Below are positions 9,589 to 18,076 of a stretch of DNA of 64,000 nt, piece after piece. The DNA is taken from contig NZ_JBBHER010000004.1 in NCBI RefSeq assembly GCF_037646705.1, positions 1 through 64,000 on the forward strand, given 5' to 3'. This stretch comes from Pikeienuella litoralis (lineage in GTDB: Bacteria > Pseudomonadota > Alphaproteobacteria > Rhodobacterales > Rhodobacteraceae). Under the pieces are notes generated by a model. The model was not told the DNA's origin, made no database searches, and saw only the letters and a program-made list of their open reading frames with translations. The stretch's first letter is position 1. Every line of letters begins with the position of its first letter. The translations under genes and the position numbers were made by a program.

Positions 9589-10953
9589 ATGGTCCAGCGC
9601 ATATCCGCGATTCTCTCGCTCGATGTCGTCGGCTACGGCGCGCGCATGACCTCGGATCCCGCCGGAACGCTGGACGATCTTCAACGCGTCCTCCGCGCGG
9701 TCGTCAGACCCGCGGTGCGCGGCGGCGACGGCCGCATCGTCAAGCTGCTGGGCGACGGCGCCCTCGTCGAATTCCCCTCGGCGGGCGACGCGATCCGCGC
9801 GGCGGCCCAAATTCTGGCCGCGACGCGGCAGGGCGCGACGCGGCTCCGGGCCGGGGTGCATGTCGGCGACGTCGCCGTGGAGGGCGACGACATTTTCGGC
9901 GACGCGGTCATCATCGCCGCGCGCCTTCAGGCCGCCGCGCCGCCCGGCGGCGGGCTGGTCAGCCGGTTCGCGGCCGAGATGGCCGGCGGCGCGCTCGAGG
10001 TCGCGCTCCGCCCCGAGGGCGCGCTCAACCTCAAGGGCGCCGCGCGCCCGATCGAGGCGCTCTCGATCGATCTCGGCTCCAAGAGCCGCGCCGCCTCCAT
10101 GGCCGGATTCGAGGCCTCGCAGAAGATCCGCTTCGCGACCTCGCGGGACGGCGTCCGCCTCGCCTGGACCGGGATCGGCGCCGGCCCGGTCCTGATCAAG
10201 GCGCCGAACTGGATCTCCCACCTCACGCGCGACTGGGACAGCTTCTTCGGCGGCTGGCTCGCCTCCCTCGCCCACGGGCGCCGGCTGATCCGCTTCGATC
10301 AACGCGGCAACGGCCTTTCGGATCGCGGCGTCGCCGAATTGTCGCTCGACCGGTTCGTCGACGATCTCGAAGCGGTGTTCGACGCCGCCGGCGTCGCGCG
10401 GGCCCCGGTGATCGGCCTCTCGCAGGGCGCGACCATCGCCGCCGCCTTCGCCGCCCGCTATCCGGAGCGCGTCTCGGGCCTGATCTGCGTCGGCGGCTTC
10501 GCGCAGGGCGTTTACGTGCGGGCCGATGCGCGCCACGCCGCCCTCGTCGCCGCGCAGGACGCCATGAGCCGCGCCGGCTGGGATGACGCCTACCCCTCGA
10601 TCCGCGACCATTTCGCGCGTCTGATCTCGCCCGACGCGACGATGGAGGATCAGCGCGTCTTCGCCGAAAGGATGCGCGACGCGATCACGGCGGAGGAATT
10701 CGGCCGCTTCCGCGAGGCGGTCGGGCGTCTCGACGTCGCCGATCGTCTGGCCTCGGTCGCCTGCCCCGCGCTGGTGCTTCACGCCACCGGAGACCGGACC
10801 CACCCGATCGAACAGGGGCGGCGGCTGGCCTCGGGCATGCCGGACGCGCGCTTCGTCGCGCTGAACTCGCGGAACCACCTCATGCCGGATTACGACAGCG
10901 CCTGGCCGATCGCGCTCCGCGAGATCGACAGCTTCCTCAGCGCCCTCGCCTGA
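9589..10953 (+). CDS. Class III nucleotide cyclase domain fused to alpha/beta hydrolase
   Basis: The protein has 454 residues and two domains. Residues 5-165 form a class III adenylate/guanylate cyclase homology domain: LSLDVVGYGARM with metal-type D12, KLLGDGALVEF with D56, and RAGVHVGDVAVEGDDIFGD. Residues 178-450 form an alpha/beta hydrolase: nucleophile elbow GLSQG (S278), acid D402 in HATGDRTHP and H430 in SRNHL. Both catalytic sets look intact, although the purine-recognition residues of the cyclase cannot be judged by eye. It has no membrane segment and stands alone between the peptide operon and gyrA. Its product and hydrolase substrate are unknown. Confidence 0.8.
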   Translation: MVQRISAILSLDVVGYGARMTSDPAGTLDDLQRVLRAVVRPAVRGGDGRIVKLLGDGALVEFPSAGDAIRAAAQILAATRQGATRLRAGVHVGDVAVEGDDIFGDAVIIAARLQAAAPPGGGLVSRFAAEMAGGALEVALRPEGALNLKGAARPIEALSIDLGSKSRAASMAGFEASQKIRFATSRDGVRLAWTGIGAGPVLIKAPNWISHLTRDWDSFFGGWLASLAHGRRLIRFDQRGNGLSDRGVAELSLDRFVDDLEAVFDAAGVARAPVIGLSQGATIAAAFAARYPERVSGLICVGGFAQGVYVRADARHAALVAAQDAMSRAGWDDAYPSIRDHFARLISPDATMEDQRVFAERMRDAITAEEFGRFREAVGRLDVADRLASVACPALVLHATGDRTHPIEQGRRLASGMPDARFVALNSRNHLMPDYDSAWPIALREIDSFLSALA

Positions 10954-10966
10954 ATCGGCTCGAAAC

Positions 10967-11045
10967 GCGCGTTATCGCACGCGCCATTTTTCGATTATCT
11001 ATATAATACAACAGGTTGACCCCGTTATCGCGTGCGATAACGCGC
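10967..11045. repeat. Long inverted repeat with nested palindrome upstream of gyrA
   Basis: A perfect 17-bp arm GCGCGTTATCGCACGCG at 10967-10983 is matched by its reverse complement at 11029-11045, with 45 bp between. The right arm overlaps an 18-bp near-palindrome, GTTATCGCGTGCGATAAC, at 11024-11041. The octamer GTTATCGC or its complement therefore occurs three times. The 45 bp between the arms is AT-rich and contains TATAAT at 11002-11007. It could be an operator set or a cruciform-forming, supercoiling-sensitive control region for gyrA. Confidence 0.6.
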
Positions 11046-11163
11046 TCCGGACGCCGGCGCGCCTCCCCGCCGGACGGGCCCGCCCGGAAGGTGGACGCGC
11101 CGAGCCCAAGAGAGTATGAATGGGGCCAGACGAGACAAGCCCGGTTCGAGCAGGAAAAATCCA

Positions 11164-13941
11164 TTGAGCGACGACGACATCGAGGACGGCCGTGAAGATG
11201 GCGGCCCGTCCCGCCCCGTTTATTCTGGCCCGACCATCTCGATCGAAGACGAGATGCGCCGGAGCTATCTCGACTACGCGATGTCGGTCATCGTCAGCCG
11301 CGCGATCCCCGATGTCCGCGACGGGCTGAAGCCGGTGCATCGGCGCATTCTCTACGCGATGCACGAGACCAACAACACGCACGACAAGCCGTACCGAAAA
11401 TCCGCCCGCCCGGTCGGAGACGTGATGGGGAAATACCACCCGCACGGCGACAGCGCGATCTATGACGCGCTGGTGCGGATGGCGCAGGATTTCTCCATGA
11501 GCCTGCCGCTTCTGGATGGGCAGGGAAACTTCGGCTCGATGGACGGCGATTCCGCGGCGGCCATGCGCTACACCGAAGTCCGGATGGACAAGCCCGCGGC
11601 CGCCCTTCTCGCCGATATCGAGAAGGAGACCATCGACTTTCAGGACAATTACGACGGCAAGGACCGCGAGCCCACGGTCCTGCCGGCGCGCTTTCCGAAT
11701 ATTCTCGTCAACGGCGCCGGCGGCATCGCGGTCGGCATGGCGACGAACATTCCCCCGCACAATCTCGGCGAGGTGATCGCGGCGACGCTGGCGCTGATCG
11801 AGGATCCCGATCTCCAGATCGACGATCTCATGGAGCACATCCCGGCCCCGGACTTTCCGACCGGGGGGTTGATCCTCGGCCGCTCCGGCGCGCGCAAGGC
11901 CTATCACGAAGGGCGCGGCTCCGTGATCATGCGGGCGCGGACCCATATCGAGGAGATCCGCAAGGATCGCTACGCCATCGTCGTCGACGAGATCCCCTAT
12001 CAGGTGAACAAGTCCACGATGATCGAGAAGATCGCGGAGCTGGTCCGCGAGAAGAAGATCGACGGGCTGCATCACGTCCAGGACGAGAGCGACCGCCACG
12101 GCGTGCGCGTGGTGATCGAGCTGAAACGGGACGCGACCCCGGACGTGGTGCTGAACCAGCTGTTCCGCTTCACCCCGCTTCAGACCCATTTCGGCTGCAA
12201 CATGCTGGCGCTGCGCAACGGCAAGCCCGAGCAGCTCGATCTCAAGATGTTCCTCTCCGCCTTCATCGCCTTTCGCGAAGAGGTGGTCACCCGGCGCACG
12301 GCCTATGATCTGCGCCGCGCGCGCGAGCGGGCGCATCTTCTCTGCGGGCTCGCCGTCGCGGTCGAGAATGTCGATGAGGTGGTCAGGACGATCCGCGCCT
12401 CCGCCGACCCCGCCGCCGCGCGCGCGCGGCTGATGGAGCGGCGCTGGCCCGCCGAGGACATCGCCGGCTATCTCCGCCTGATCGACGATCCGAACCATCC
12501 GGTCAACGAGGACGGAACCTACAACCTCTCCGACGCGCAGGCGCGGGCGATCCTCGAACTCCGGCTGCAGCGGCTCACCGCCCTCGGCGTCAGCGAGGTG
12601 ACGGACGAGCTTGAGACGCTGGCCACGAAGATCACCGACTATCTCGACATCCTGCGCTCGCGCGAGCGCATCATGACGATCATCTCGGAGGAGCTGACCG
12701 AGGTCCGCGACAATTTCGCGGTTCCGCGCCGCTCCGAGATCGTCGAGTTCGACGGCGATGTCGACGACGAGGCGCTGATCGAGCGTGAGGACATGGTCGT
12801 CACCATCACGCATGGCGGCTACGTCAAGCGCACGCCGCTGACCGATTTCCGCGCGCAGGCGCGCGGCGGCAAGGGGCTCTCCGGCATGGCGATGAAGGAC
12901 GACGATTTCGTCACCACCCTGTTCGTCGCCAACACCCACACGCCGATCCTGTTCTTCACCACCGACGGGATCTGCTACAAGCTGAAGACCTATCAACTGC
13001 CGCAAGGCGGGCGCGCGACGCGCGGCAAGGCGATCGTCAACATCCTGCCGGTCGATCCCGGCGTCTCCATCGCGGCGATGATGCCGGTCGACAAGCCGGA
13101 AAAGGACTGGGCCGATCTCCAGATCACCTTCGCCACCTCGGACGGCCACGTCCGGCGCAACCGGCTCTCCGACTTCACCAATGTGATGCGGAACGGCAAG
13201 ATCGCGATGAAGCTGCCGGACGGCGTCCGCCTGGTGAACGCGCGGATCTCGTCCGAGGACGACGACGTGATGCTGGTCACCGCCGCCGGCAAGGCGATCC
13301 GGTTCAGAACCACGGATGTGCGGGTCTTCACCGGCCGGGATTCGACCGGGGTGCGCGGCATCCGGCTTCTCGGGGACGACCGGGTCGTCTCGATGGCGAT
13401 CATCCGCCATTTCGAGGCGACGCCGGAAGAGCGCGCGGCCTATCTCAAGATGCGTCGCGCCGTCGCCGGGCACGCCGACGGGGCGGATGAGGGCGCGGAG
13501 CCCGAAGACGACGAGATCGTCGCCGATGTCGCGCTCGGCGGCGCGCGGTATGCGGAGATGTCCGCGGCCGAGAACCTGATTCTGACGCTGACCGAGAACG
13601 GCGCCGGGAAGCTCTCCTCCAGCCATGACTACCCGCTCCGCGGGCGCGGCGGGCAAGGCGTTTACGCCATGGACCGGGCGCAGCGCGGCGGGCCGCTGGT
13701 CGCGGCGTTCCGGGTCGAGATCGACGATCAGATCATGCTGGTGACCGACTCCGGACAATCGATCCGCTGCCCGGTCTCCGGGATCTCCTTCCGGTCGCGG
13801 AACGCCGGCGGCGTGCGCGTCTTCAACATCGCTCCGGATGAGAAGGTCGTCTCCGTCGCCCGGATCGCCGATCCGGGAGAGGACGACGCGATCGAGATCC
13901 AGGCCGAAGACGACGCCGAAGACGGAGCTGCGGAAGAATAA
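11164..13941 (+). CDS. gyrA: DNA gyrase subunit A
   Basis: This is the DNA-cleaving subunit of the type II topoisomerase that introduces negative supercoils with GyrB. The protein has 925 residues if translation begins at TTG 11164, which has AGGA eight bases upstream and matches the family length. An ATG at 11116 would add 16 residues. The breakage domain contains PDVRDGLKPVHRRILYAM, the quinolone region HPHGDSAIYD with the unmutated Ser97 and Asp101 equivalents, and the catalytic tyrosine Y136 in AAMRYTEVRM. The C-terminal pinwheel carries the GyrA-box QARGGKG. GyrA is preferred over ParC because of that box and the overall length. An elaborate inverted repeat precedes the gene. Confidence 0.95.
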   Translation: MSDDDIEDGREDGGPSRPVYSGPTISIEDEMRRSYLDYAMSVIVSRAIPDVRDGLKPVHRRILYAMHETNNTHDKPYRKSARPVGDVMGKYHPHGDSAIYDALVRMAQDFSMSLPLLDGQGNFGSMDGDSAAAMRYTEVRMDKPAAALLADIEKETIDFQDNYDGKDREPTVLPARFPNILVNGAGGIAVGMATNIPPHNLGEVIAATLALIEDPDLQIDDLMEHIPAPDFPTGGLILGRSGARKAYHEGRGSVIMRARTHIEEIRKDRYAIVVDEIPYQVNKSTMIEKIAELVREKKIDGLHHVQDESDRHGVRVVIELKRDATPDVVLNQLFRFTPLQTHFGCNMLALRNGKPEQLDLKMFLSAFIAFREEVVTRRTAYDLRRARERAHLLCGLAVAVENVDEVVRTIRASADPAAARARLMERRWPAEDIAGYLRLIDDPNHPVNEDGTYNLSDAQARAILELRLQRLTALGVSEVTDELETLATKITDYLDILRSRERIMTIISEELTEVRDNFAVPRRSEIVEFDGDVDDEALIEREDMVVTITHGGYVKRTPLTDFRAQARGGKGLSGMAMKDDDFVTTLFVANTHTPILFFTTDGICYKLKTYQLPQGGRATRGKAIVNILPVDPGVSIAAMMPVDKPEKDWADLQITFATSDGHVRRNRLSDFTNVMRNGKIAMKLPDGVRLVNARISSEDDDVMLVTAAGKAIRFRTTDVRVFTGRDSTGVRGIRLLGDDRVVSMAIIRHFEATPEERAAYLKMRRAVAGHADGADEGAEPEDDEIVADVALGGARYAEMSAAENLILTLTENGAGKLSSSHDYPLRGRGGQGVYAMDRAQRGGPLVAAFRVEIDDQIMLVTDSGQSIRCPVSGISFRSRNAGGVRVFNIAPDEKVVSVARIADPGEDDAIEIQAEDDAEDGAAEE

Positions 13942-14072
13942 CGTCAGGCGGGTCTGGCGAGCGCCGGGCTTCGCCCCGGGTTCGGGGGGATCGGGTCTGT
14001 GATGAATCTGGAATTCCGGTTCCGCGGCGCCCCGCGCGCCCCTGCGCGGAGCGCGGGCTCGATGCGAGTCGA

Positions 14073-14099
14073 CGAGGCCGCCCTACATGGGGGGCCTCG
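14073..14099 (+). terminator. Hairpin between gyrA and trmFO, possible terminator
   Basis: CGAGGCC at 14073-14079 pairs with GGCCTCG at 14093-14099, with an inner CCC/GGG around TACAT. The stem is strong, but only a weak pyrimidine run (GCTTTCCCTCCC) follows, so the terminator function is uncertain. Confidence 0.4.
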
Positions 14100-14156
14100 C
14101 GCTTTCCCTCCCGTTACGATATGTCATGGGGCGTAGTTCGCAACGAGGGAGCGAAA

Positions 14157-15560
14157 ATGGATCCACTCCACATCATCGGCGGCGGACTAGCGGGGTCCGA
14201 AGCGGCGTGGGCGGCGGCGAACGCCGGCGTGCCCGTCATCCTGCACGAAATGCGCCCGATTCGCGGGACCGAGGCGCACCAGACCGACGGGTTGGCCGAA
14301 CTGGTCTGCTCGAACTCGTTCCGCTCGGATGACGCAGAATCCAACGCCGTCGGCCTCCTGCATTGGGAGATGCGGGCGGCGGACTCCGTCGTCATGGCGG
14401 CGGCGGCGCTTGCGAAACTGCCGGCGGGCGGCGCGCTGGCGGTGGACCGGGAGCGGTTCTCCGCCGAGGTCACCGCGCGGATCGAGGCGCATCCGCTGAT
14501 CACCGTCGAGCGGGGCGAGATCGACGGGCTCCCGCCCGCGGATTGGAGCTCGGTGATCATCGCCACCGGCCCGCTCACGTCGCCTCCATTGGCGGAAGCG
14601 ATCCGGAACCTGACCGGAGAGGGAAGCCTCGCCTTTTTCGACGCCATCGCGCCCATCGTCTACGTCGACAGCGTCGATATGGAGAAGGCGTGGTTCCAGT
14701 CCCGCTACGACAAGGGCGAGACCGAGGCCGAGCGCACCGCCTATCTCAACTGCCCGATGGACCGCGACCAGTACGAGGCGTTCATCGACGCGCTCATCGC
14801 CGCGCCCAAGACCGAATTCCACGACTGGGAGACGGATACGCCCTATTTCGAGGGATGCCTGCCGATCGAGGTGATGGCGGCGCGCGGGCGGGAGACCCTC
14901 CGTTACGGGCCGATGAAGCCCATCGGCCTGACGAATCCGCACGATCCGGAGAACAAGCCTTATGCGGTGGTTCAATTAAGGCGGGATAACGCGCTGGGAA
15001 CTTTGTATAATATCGTCGGGTTCCAGACCAAGATGAAATACGCGGCGCAGGCTGGCGCGCTCTCGCTCATTCCGGGGCTGGAAAACGCCCGCTTCGCCCG
15101 TCTCGGCGGGATCCATCGCAACACCTTTCTCAATTCGCCGCGCGTCCTCGATGGCGGGATGCGCCTGCGGGCGGATCCGCGGCTTCGGTTCGCCGGGCAG
15201 GTGACCGGCGTCGAGGGCTATGTGGAAAGCGCCGCCATGGGGCTGCTCGCCGGGCGGTTCGCCGCGGCGGAGCGGCTCGGGCGCGCGCTGCCGCCGCCGC
15301 CGCCGGACACCGCCCATGGCGCGCTTCTCTCGCACATCACCGGCGGCGCGGAGGCGGAGACGTTTCAGCCGATGAACGTGAATTTCGGCCTCTTTCCACC
15401 GCTCGGCCCGGCGCCCGGCGGCAGGCGGGGGAAGGCTGAGAGAAAGTTCTTGTATACATCACGGGCGCGCGCCAAGTTCGCGGACTGGAACCACGCATGG
15501 AAGGCGCTTGACGATCACCACGCAAGCGCCCCTCGTGCGGCGGCGGCTTCGAGGGAGTGA
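14157..15560 (+). CDS. trmFO: Methylenetetrahydrofolate-tRNA (uracil-54-C5) methyltransferase TrmFO
   Basis: This folate- and FAD-dependent enzyme makes ribothymidine at position 54 of tRNA and is found in many alphaproteobacteria and Gram-positives in place of SAM-dependent TrmA. The 467-residue protein opens with the dinucleotide-binding MDPLHIIGGGLAGSEAAW, followed by the GidA-like pattern HEMRPIRGTEAHQTDGLAELVCSNSFRSD in which the family's conserved cysteine is present. A central NCPMDRDQYEAF and a later GVEGYVESAAMGLLAG also match. The ATG at 14157 is chosen because it places the glycine-rich motif at the N terminus. The stop overlaps the next gene by four bases. Confidence 0.92.
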   Translation: MDPLHIIGGGLAGSEAAWAAANAGVPVILHEMRPIRGTEAHQTDGLAELVCSNSFRSDDAESNAVGLLHWEMRAADSVVMAAAALAKLPAGGALAVDRERFSAEVTARIEAHPLITVERGEIDGLPPADWSSVIIATGPLTSPPLAEAIRNLTGEGSLAFFDAIAPIVYVDSVDMEKAWFQSRYDKGETEAERTAYLNCPMDRDQYEAFIDALIAAPKTEFHDWETDTPYFEGCLPIEVMAARGRETLRYGPMKPIGLTNPHDPENKPYAVVQLRRDNALGTLYNIVGFQTKMKYAAQAGALSLIPGLENARFARLGGIHRNTFLNSPRVLDGGMRLRADPRLRFAGQVTGVEGYVESAAMGLLAGRFAAAERLGRALPPPPPDTAHGALLSHITGGAEAETFQPMNVNFGLFPPLGPAPGGRRGKAERKFLYTSRARAKFADWNHAWKALDDHHASAPRAAAASRE

Positions 15561-16171
15561 TGGTCAGAAGGTTTCTCGACGAGGTGAGGCGTTCGTCATG
15601 CGTCAAGACGCCCGCGTTCTTCGACGCCTGGGCGAAAACATATGACGAGGAGGTGGCCGAGAGCGGCTACGCCGCGCCGCGCCGGTGCGCGCGCGCGCTC
15701 GCGGCCGCCATGACCGAACGCGACCGCCCCGTGCTCGACCTCGGATGCGGCACCGGGCTTTCCGGCGTCGCGCTCCGCGCCGAAGGTTTCTCCATCATCG
15801 ACGGTTGGGATCCCTCATCGGAGATGCTCGCGCGCGCAGAGGCGCGCAACGTCTACCGCGTGCTGCGCCAGATCGAAGCGGATCGCCCGCTGACGGCGGC
15901 GCCCGGATCCTACATCGCCGTCGTCGCGGTCGGCGTCTTCAGCCCCGGCATGGCGCCTCCGGAAGCCATGGACCAGGTGTTCCAGATCCTGGCGTCCGGC
16001 GGGTATTTCTGCTTTTCGCTCAACGATCACGCCATCTCCCACAGCGCCTATGAGGGACGCGTGAAGGAGATCACGGACGCCGGCGGCGCGCAGGTCATAT
16101 CGCATGATTACGGCGACCACCTGCGAAACGAAAACTTCAACTCGACCGTCTATGTCCTTAAAAAGACCTGA
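15557..16171 (+). CDS. Class I SAM-dependent methyltransferase
   Basis: This gene encodes 204 residues. Motif I is VLDLGCGTGLSGVAL near 59-73, followed by an acidic SAM-binding strand WDPSSEML, and a central IAVVAVGVFSPGM where motif IV would be. The N terminus (TPAFFDAWAKTYDEEV) resembles small Williams-Beuren or TPMT-like methyltransferases. Its start lies in an ATGA overlap with the trmFO stop, so it is probably co-translated with it. The substrate is unknown; the coupling makes tRNA or a translation factor a reasonable guess but no more. Confidence 0.75.
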   Translation: MMVRRFLDEVRRSSCVKTPAFFDAWAKTYDEEVAESGYAAPRRCARALAAAMTERDRPVLDLGCGTGLSGVALRAEGFSIIDGWDPSSEMLARAEARNVYRVLRQIEADRPLTAAPGSYIAVVAVGVFSPGMAPPEAMDQVFQILASGGYFCFSLNDHAISHSAYEGRVKEITDAGGAQVISHDYGDHLRNENFNSTVYVLKKT

Positions 16172-16177
16172 CTTCAG

Positions 16178-17986
16178 TCAAGTCAGCATTTCGCGCTGCG
16201 CCTCAAGTTCAAGCCACTCCTCCTCGGCGGCGTGGAGCGCGGCGCGCCGTTCGGCCAGCGCAGCGGTCGCCTTTGCGAATTTCTTCGGATCCCGCGTGTA
16301 GAGCGCGGCGTCCGAGAGAAACGCCTCCAGCTTCTCGATCTCGGCCGAGAGCCTGTCGATCTCCGCCGGCAGCGTGGCGAGCCTGTGGGCGGCCTTGAAG
16401 GTCAGTTTCGAGTCTCCCGCCGCCTCCTTGGGCGCTGCGGGTTTCGGCTTCGGCTTCGGACCCGCCGCGTCCGGCCGGGCCGGGCGCTGCGCGGCGTAGT
16501 CGGACCAGCCGCCGGCGTACTCCACCGCGGCGCCGTCGCCCTCGAGCGCGATCACGGAGGTCGCGACCCGGTCCAGAAAGTCCCGGTCGTGGCTGACGAT
16601 CAGCGCGGTGCCGTCATAATCCGCGAGCAACTCCTGCAGAAGGTCCAGCGTCTCGATATCGAGATCGTTGGTCGGCTCGTCCAGCACCAGAAGGTTGGAT
16701 TCGCGCGCCATGATCTTCGCCAGCAGGAGCCGCGCCCGCTCCCCGCCGGAGAGCGCGGAGACCGGGCCCCGCGCCTGCGACTCATCGAAGAGGAAGCTTT
16801 TCAGGTAGCCGACGACATGCTGCGGGCGCCCCCGCACGATGATCTGGTCCGACCGCTCCTTCGGGCCACGCGCCGTGTTGTCGGTCAGCGTCTCCCACAA
16901 TGATTTTTCCGGGTCGAGCGCGGCGCGGTTCTGGTCGAAGCTCGCGATCTCGAGATTGGAGCCGAGCCGCACCGCGCCCTCGTCAGGCGGGAGCGCGCCG
17001 GTCAGAATGTTCAGAAGCGTCGTCTTGCCGGCGCCGTTCGGCCCGACCAGCGCCACCCGGTCGCCGCGCGCGATCCGGGTCGAGAACGGGCGGAGGATCT
17101 CGCGATCCCCGAAGCGTTTCGTGATCCCGCGCGCCTCGATCACCAGCTTTCCCGACGCCGCCCCGGAGGCGAACGCCATCGCGGCGCGCCCGGTCTCGGC
17201 GATCTGGCCCGCCCGCGCCTCCCGCAGGTCCGCGAGCCGGCGCACCCGGCCCATGTTCCGGGTCCGGCGGGCGGAGATGCCCTCCACCGCCCAACGGGCC
17301 TCCGCCTTGATCAGGCGGTTGAGCTTGTGGCGTTCCGCCCTCTCCTCCTCCAGCATCTTGTCGCGCCAATCCTCGAAGCCGTCGAAGCCCCGGCTCACCT
17401 GGCGGCATACGCCGCGGTCGAGCCAGATGGTCGCGCGGCTGAGGCGGGAGAGAAAGCGGCGGTCATGGCTGATCAGGACGAGGGCCGCCGCGGTTTGGGC
17501 CAGCTCCGCCTCCAGCCATTCGATCGCGGCGATATCCAGATGGTTCGTCGGCTCGTCGAGCAGCATCAGGTCCGGCTCCCCGACGAGGCACCGGGCGAGC
17601 GCGGCGCGCCGGCGCTCACCGCCCGAAGCGGCGTCAGGCGCCGCCGCCTCGACGACCTGGAGCGCCTCCATCATGATCTCGGCCTTGTAGCGTTCATGCT
17701 CGAGGAGATCCGCGGCCACGTAATCGCCGAGGGTCGCGAAGCCGGTGAAGTCCGGCTCCTGCGGCAGGTAGGAGATCCGCGCGCCGGGCTGGACGAAGCG
17801 CGCGCCGGAATCCGGCTCGATCACCCCGGCGACGACCTTCAGAAGCGTCGACTTCCCGGCGCCGTTCCGCCCGACGAGGCAATGCCGGTCGCCGGCGGAG
17901 ACCGAGAGCGAGAGATCCTTGAAAAGCGGCGCGCCGCCCAGATCGAGCGAGATGCGGTCGAGAGTGAGGATCGGGAGCTTTGCCAT
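16178..17986 (-). CDS. uup: ABC-F family ATPase, Uup type
   Basis: This 602-residue soluble protein has two ABC ATPase domains and no membrane part. The first domain has GRNGAGKST, signature SGGERRRAALARCL and LLDEPTNHLD. A linker of about 80 residues follows, then the second domain with GPNGAGKTT, signature LSGGERARLLLAKI and VLDEPTNDLD. The C terminus, from about 530, is the Uup coiled coil, seen as repeated EIDRLSAEIEKLEAFL and a long Ala/Glu helix. ABC-F proteins act on ribosomes; Uup is also linked to Holliday-junction processing. The start at 17986 gives MAKLPILTLD; the longer frame upstream runs into the divergent aminotransferase. Confidence 0.88.
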   Translation of the reverse strand: MAKLPILTLDRISLDLGGAPLFKDLSLSVSAGDRHCLVGRNGAGKSTLLKVVAGVIEPDSGARFVQPGARISYLPQEPDFTGFATLGDYVAADLLEHERYKAEIMMEALQVVEAAAPDAASGGERRRAALARCLVGEPDLMLLDEPTNHLDIAAIEWLEAELAQTAAALVLISHDRRFLSRLSRATIWLDRGVCRQVSRGFDGFEDWRDKMLEEERAERHKLNRLIKAEARWAVEGISARRTRNMGRVRRLADLREARAGQIAETGRAAMAFASGAASGKLVIEARGITKRFGDREILRPFSTRIARGDRVALVGPNGAGKTTLLNILTGALPPDEGAVRLGSNLEIASFDQNRAALDPEKSLWETLTDNTARGPKERSDQIIVRGRPQHVVGYLKSFLFDESQARGPVSALSGGERARLLLAKIMARESNLLVLDEPTNDLDIETLDLLQELLADYDGTALIVSHDRDFLDRVATSVIALEGDGAAVEYAGGWSDYAAQRPARPDAAGPKPKPKPAAPKEAAGDSKLTFKAAHRLATLPAEIDRLSAEIEKLEAFLSDAALYTRDPKKFAKATAALAERRAALHAAEEEWLELEAQREMLT

Positions 17987-18076
17987 CCGGGCCGCGTAGC
18001 CGTCGGCGCGGGTTTGGTCAACATTCGCCGCGCGGAAGCCCTTGCGCGCGCCCTCCCGCCGACCGATAGATATGTC

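Noticed and set aside
10937..11164. 75-codon minus-strand ORF in the gyrA leader
   Set aside because: It crosses the inverted repeat, has no ribosome site and reads as low-complexity basic sequence.
10999..13758. 919-codon minus-strand frame opposite gyrA
   Set aside because: Shadow of gyrA; composition is not protein-like and the plus strand is certain.
11164..13941. Quinolone-resistance mutation in gyrA
   Set aside because: The key Ser and Asp of the HPHGDSAIYD segment are the sensitive-type residues.
17327..18076. N-terminal 250 codons of the open frame that ends as the aminotransferase
   Set aside because: This part lies antisense to uup and has no aminotransferase similarity; the real start is near 18077.
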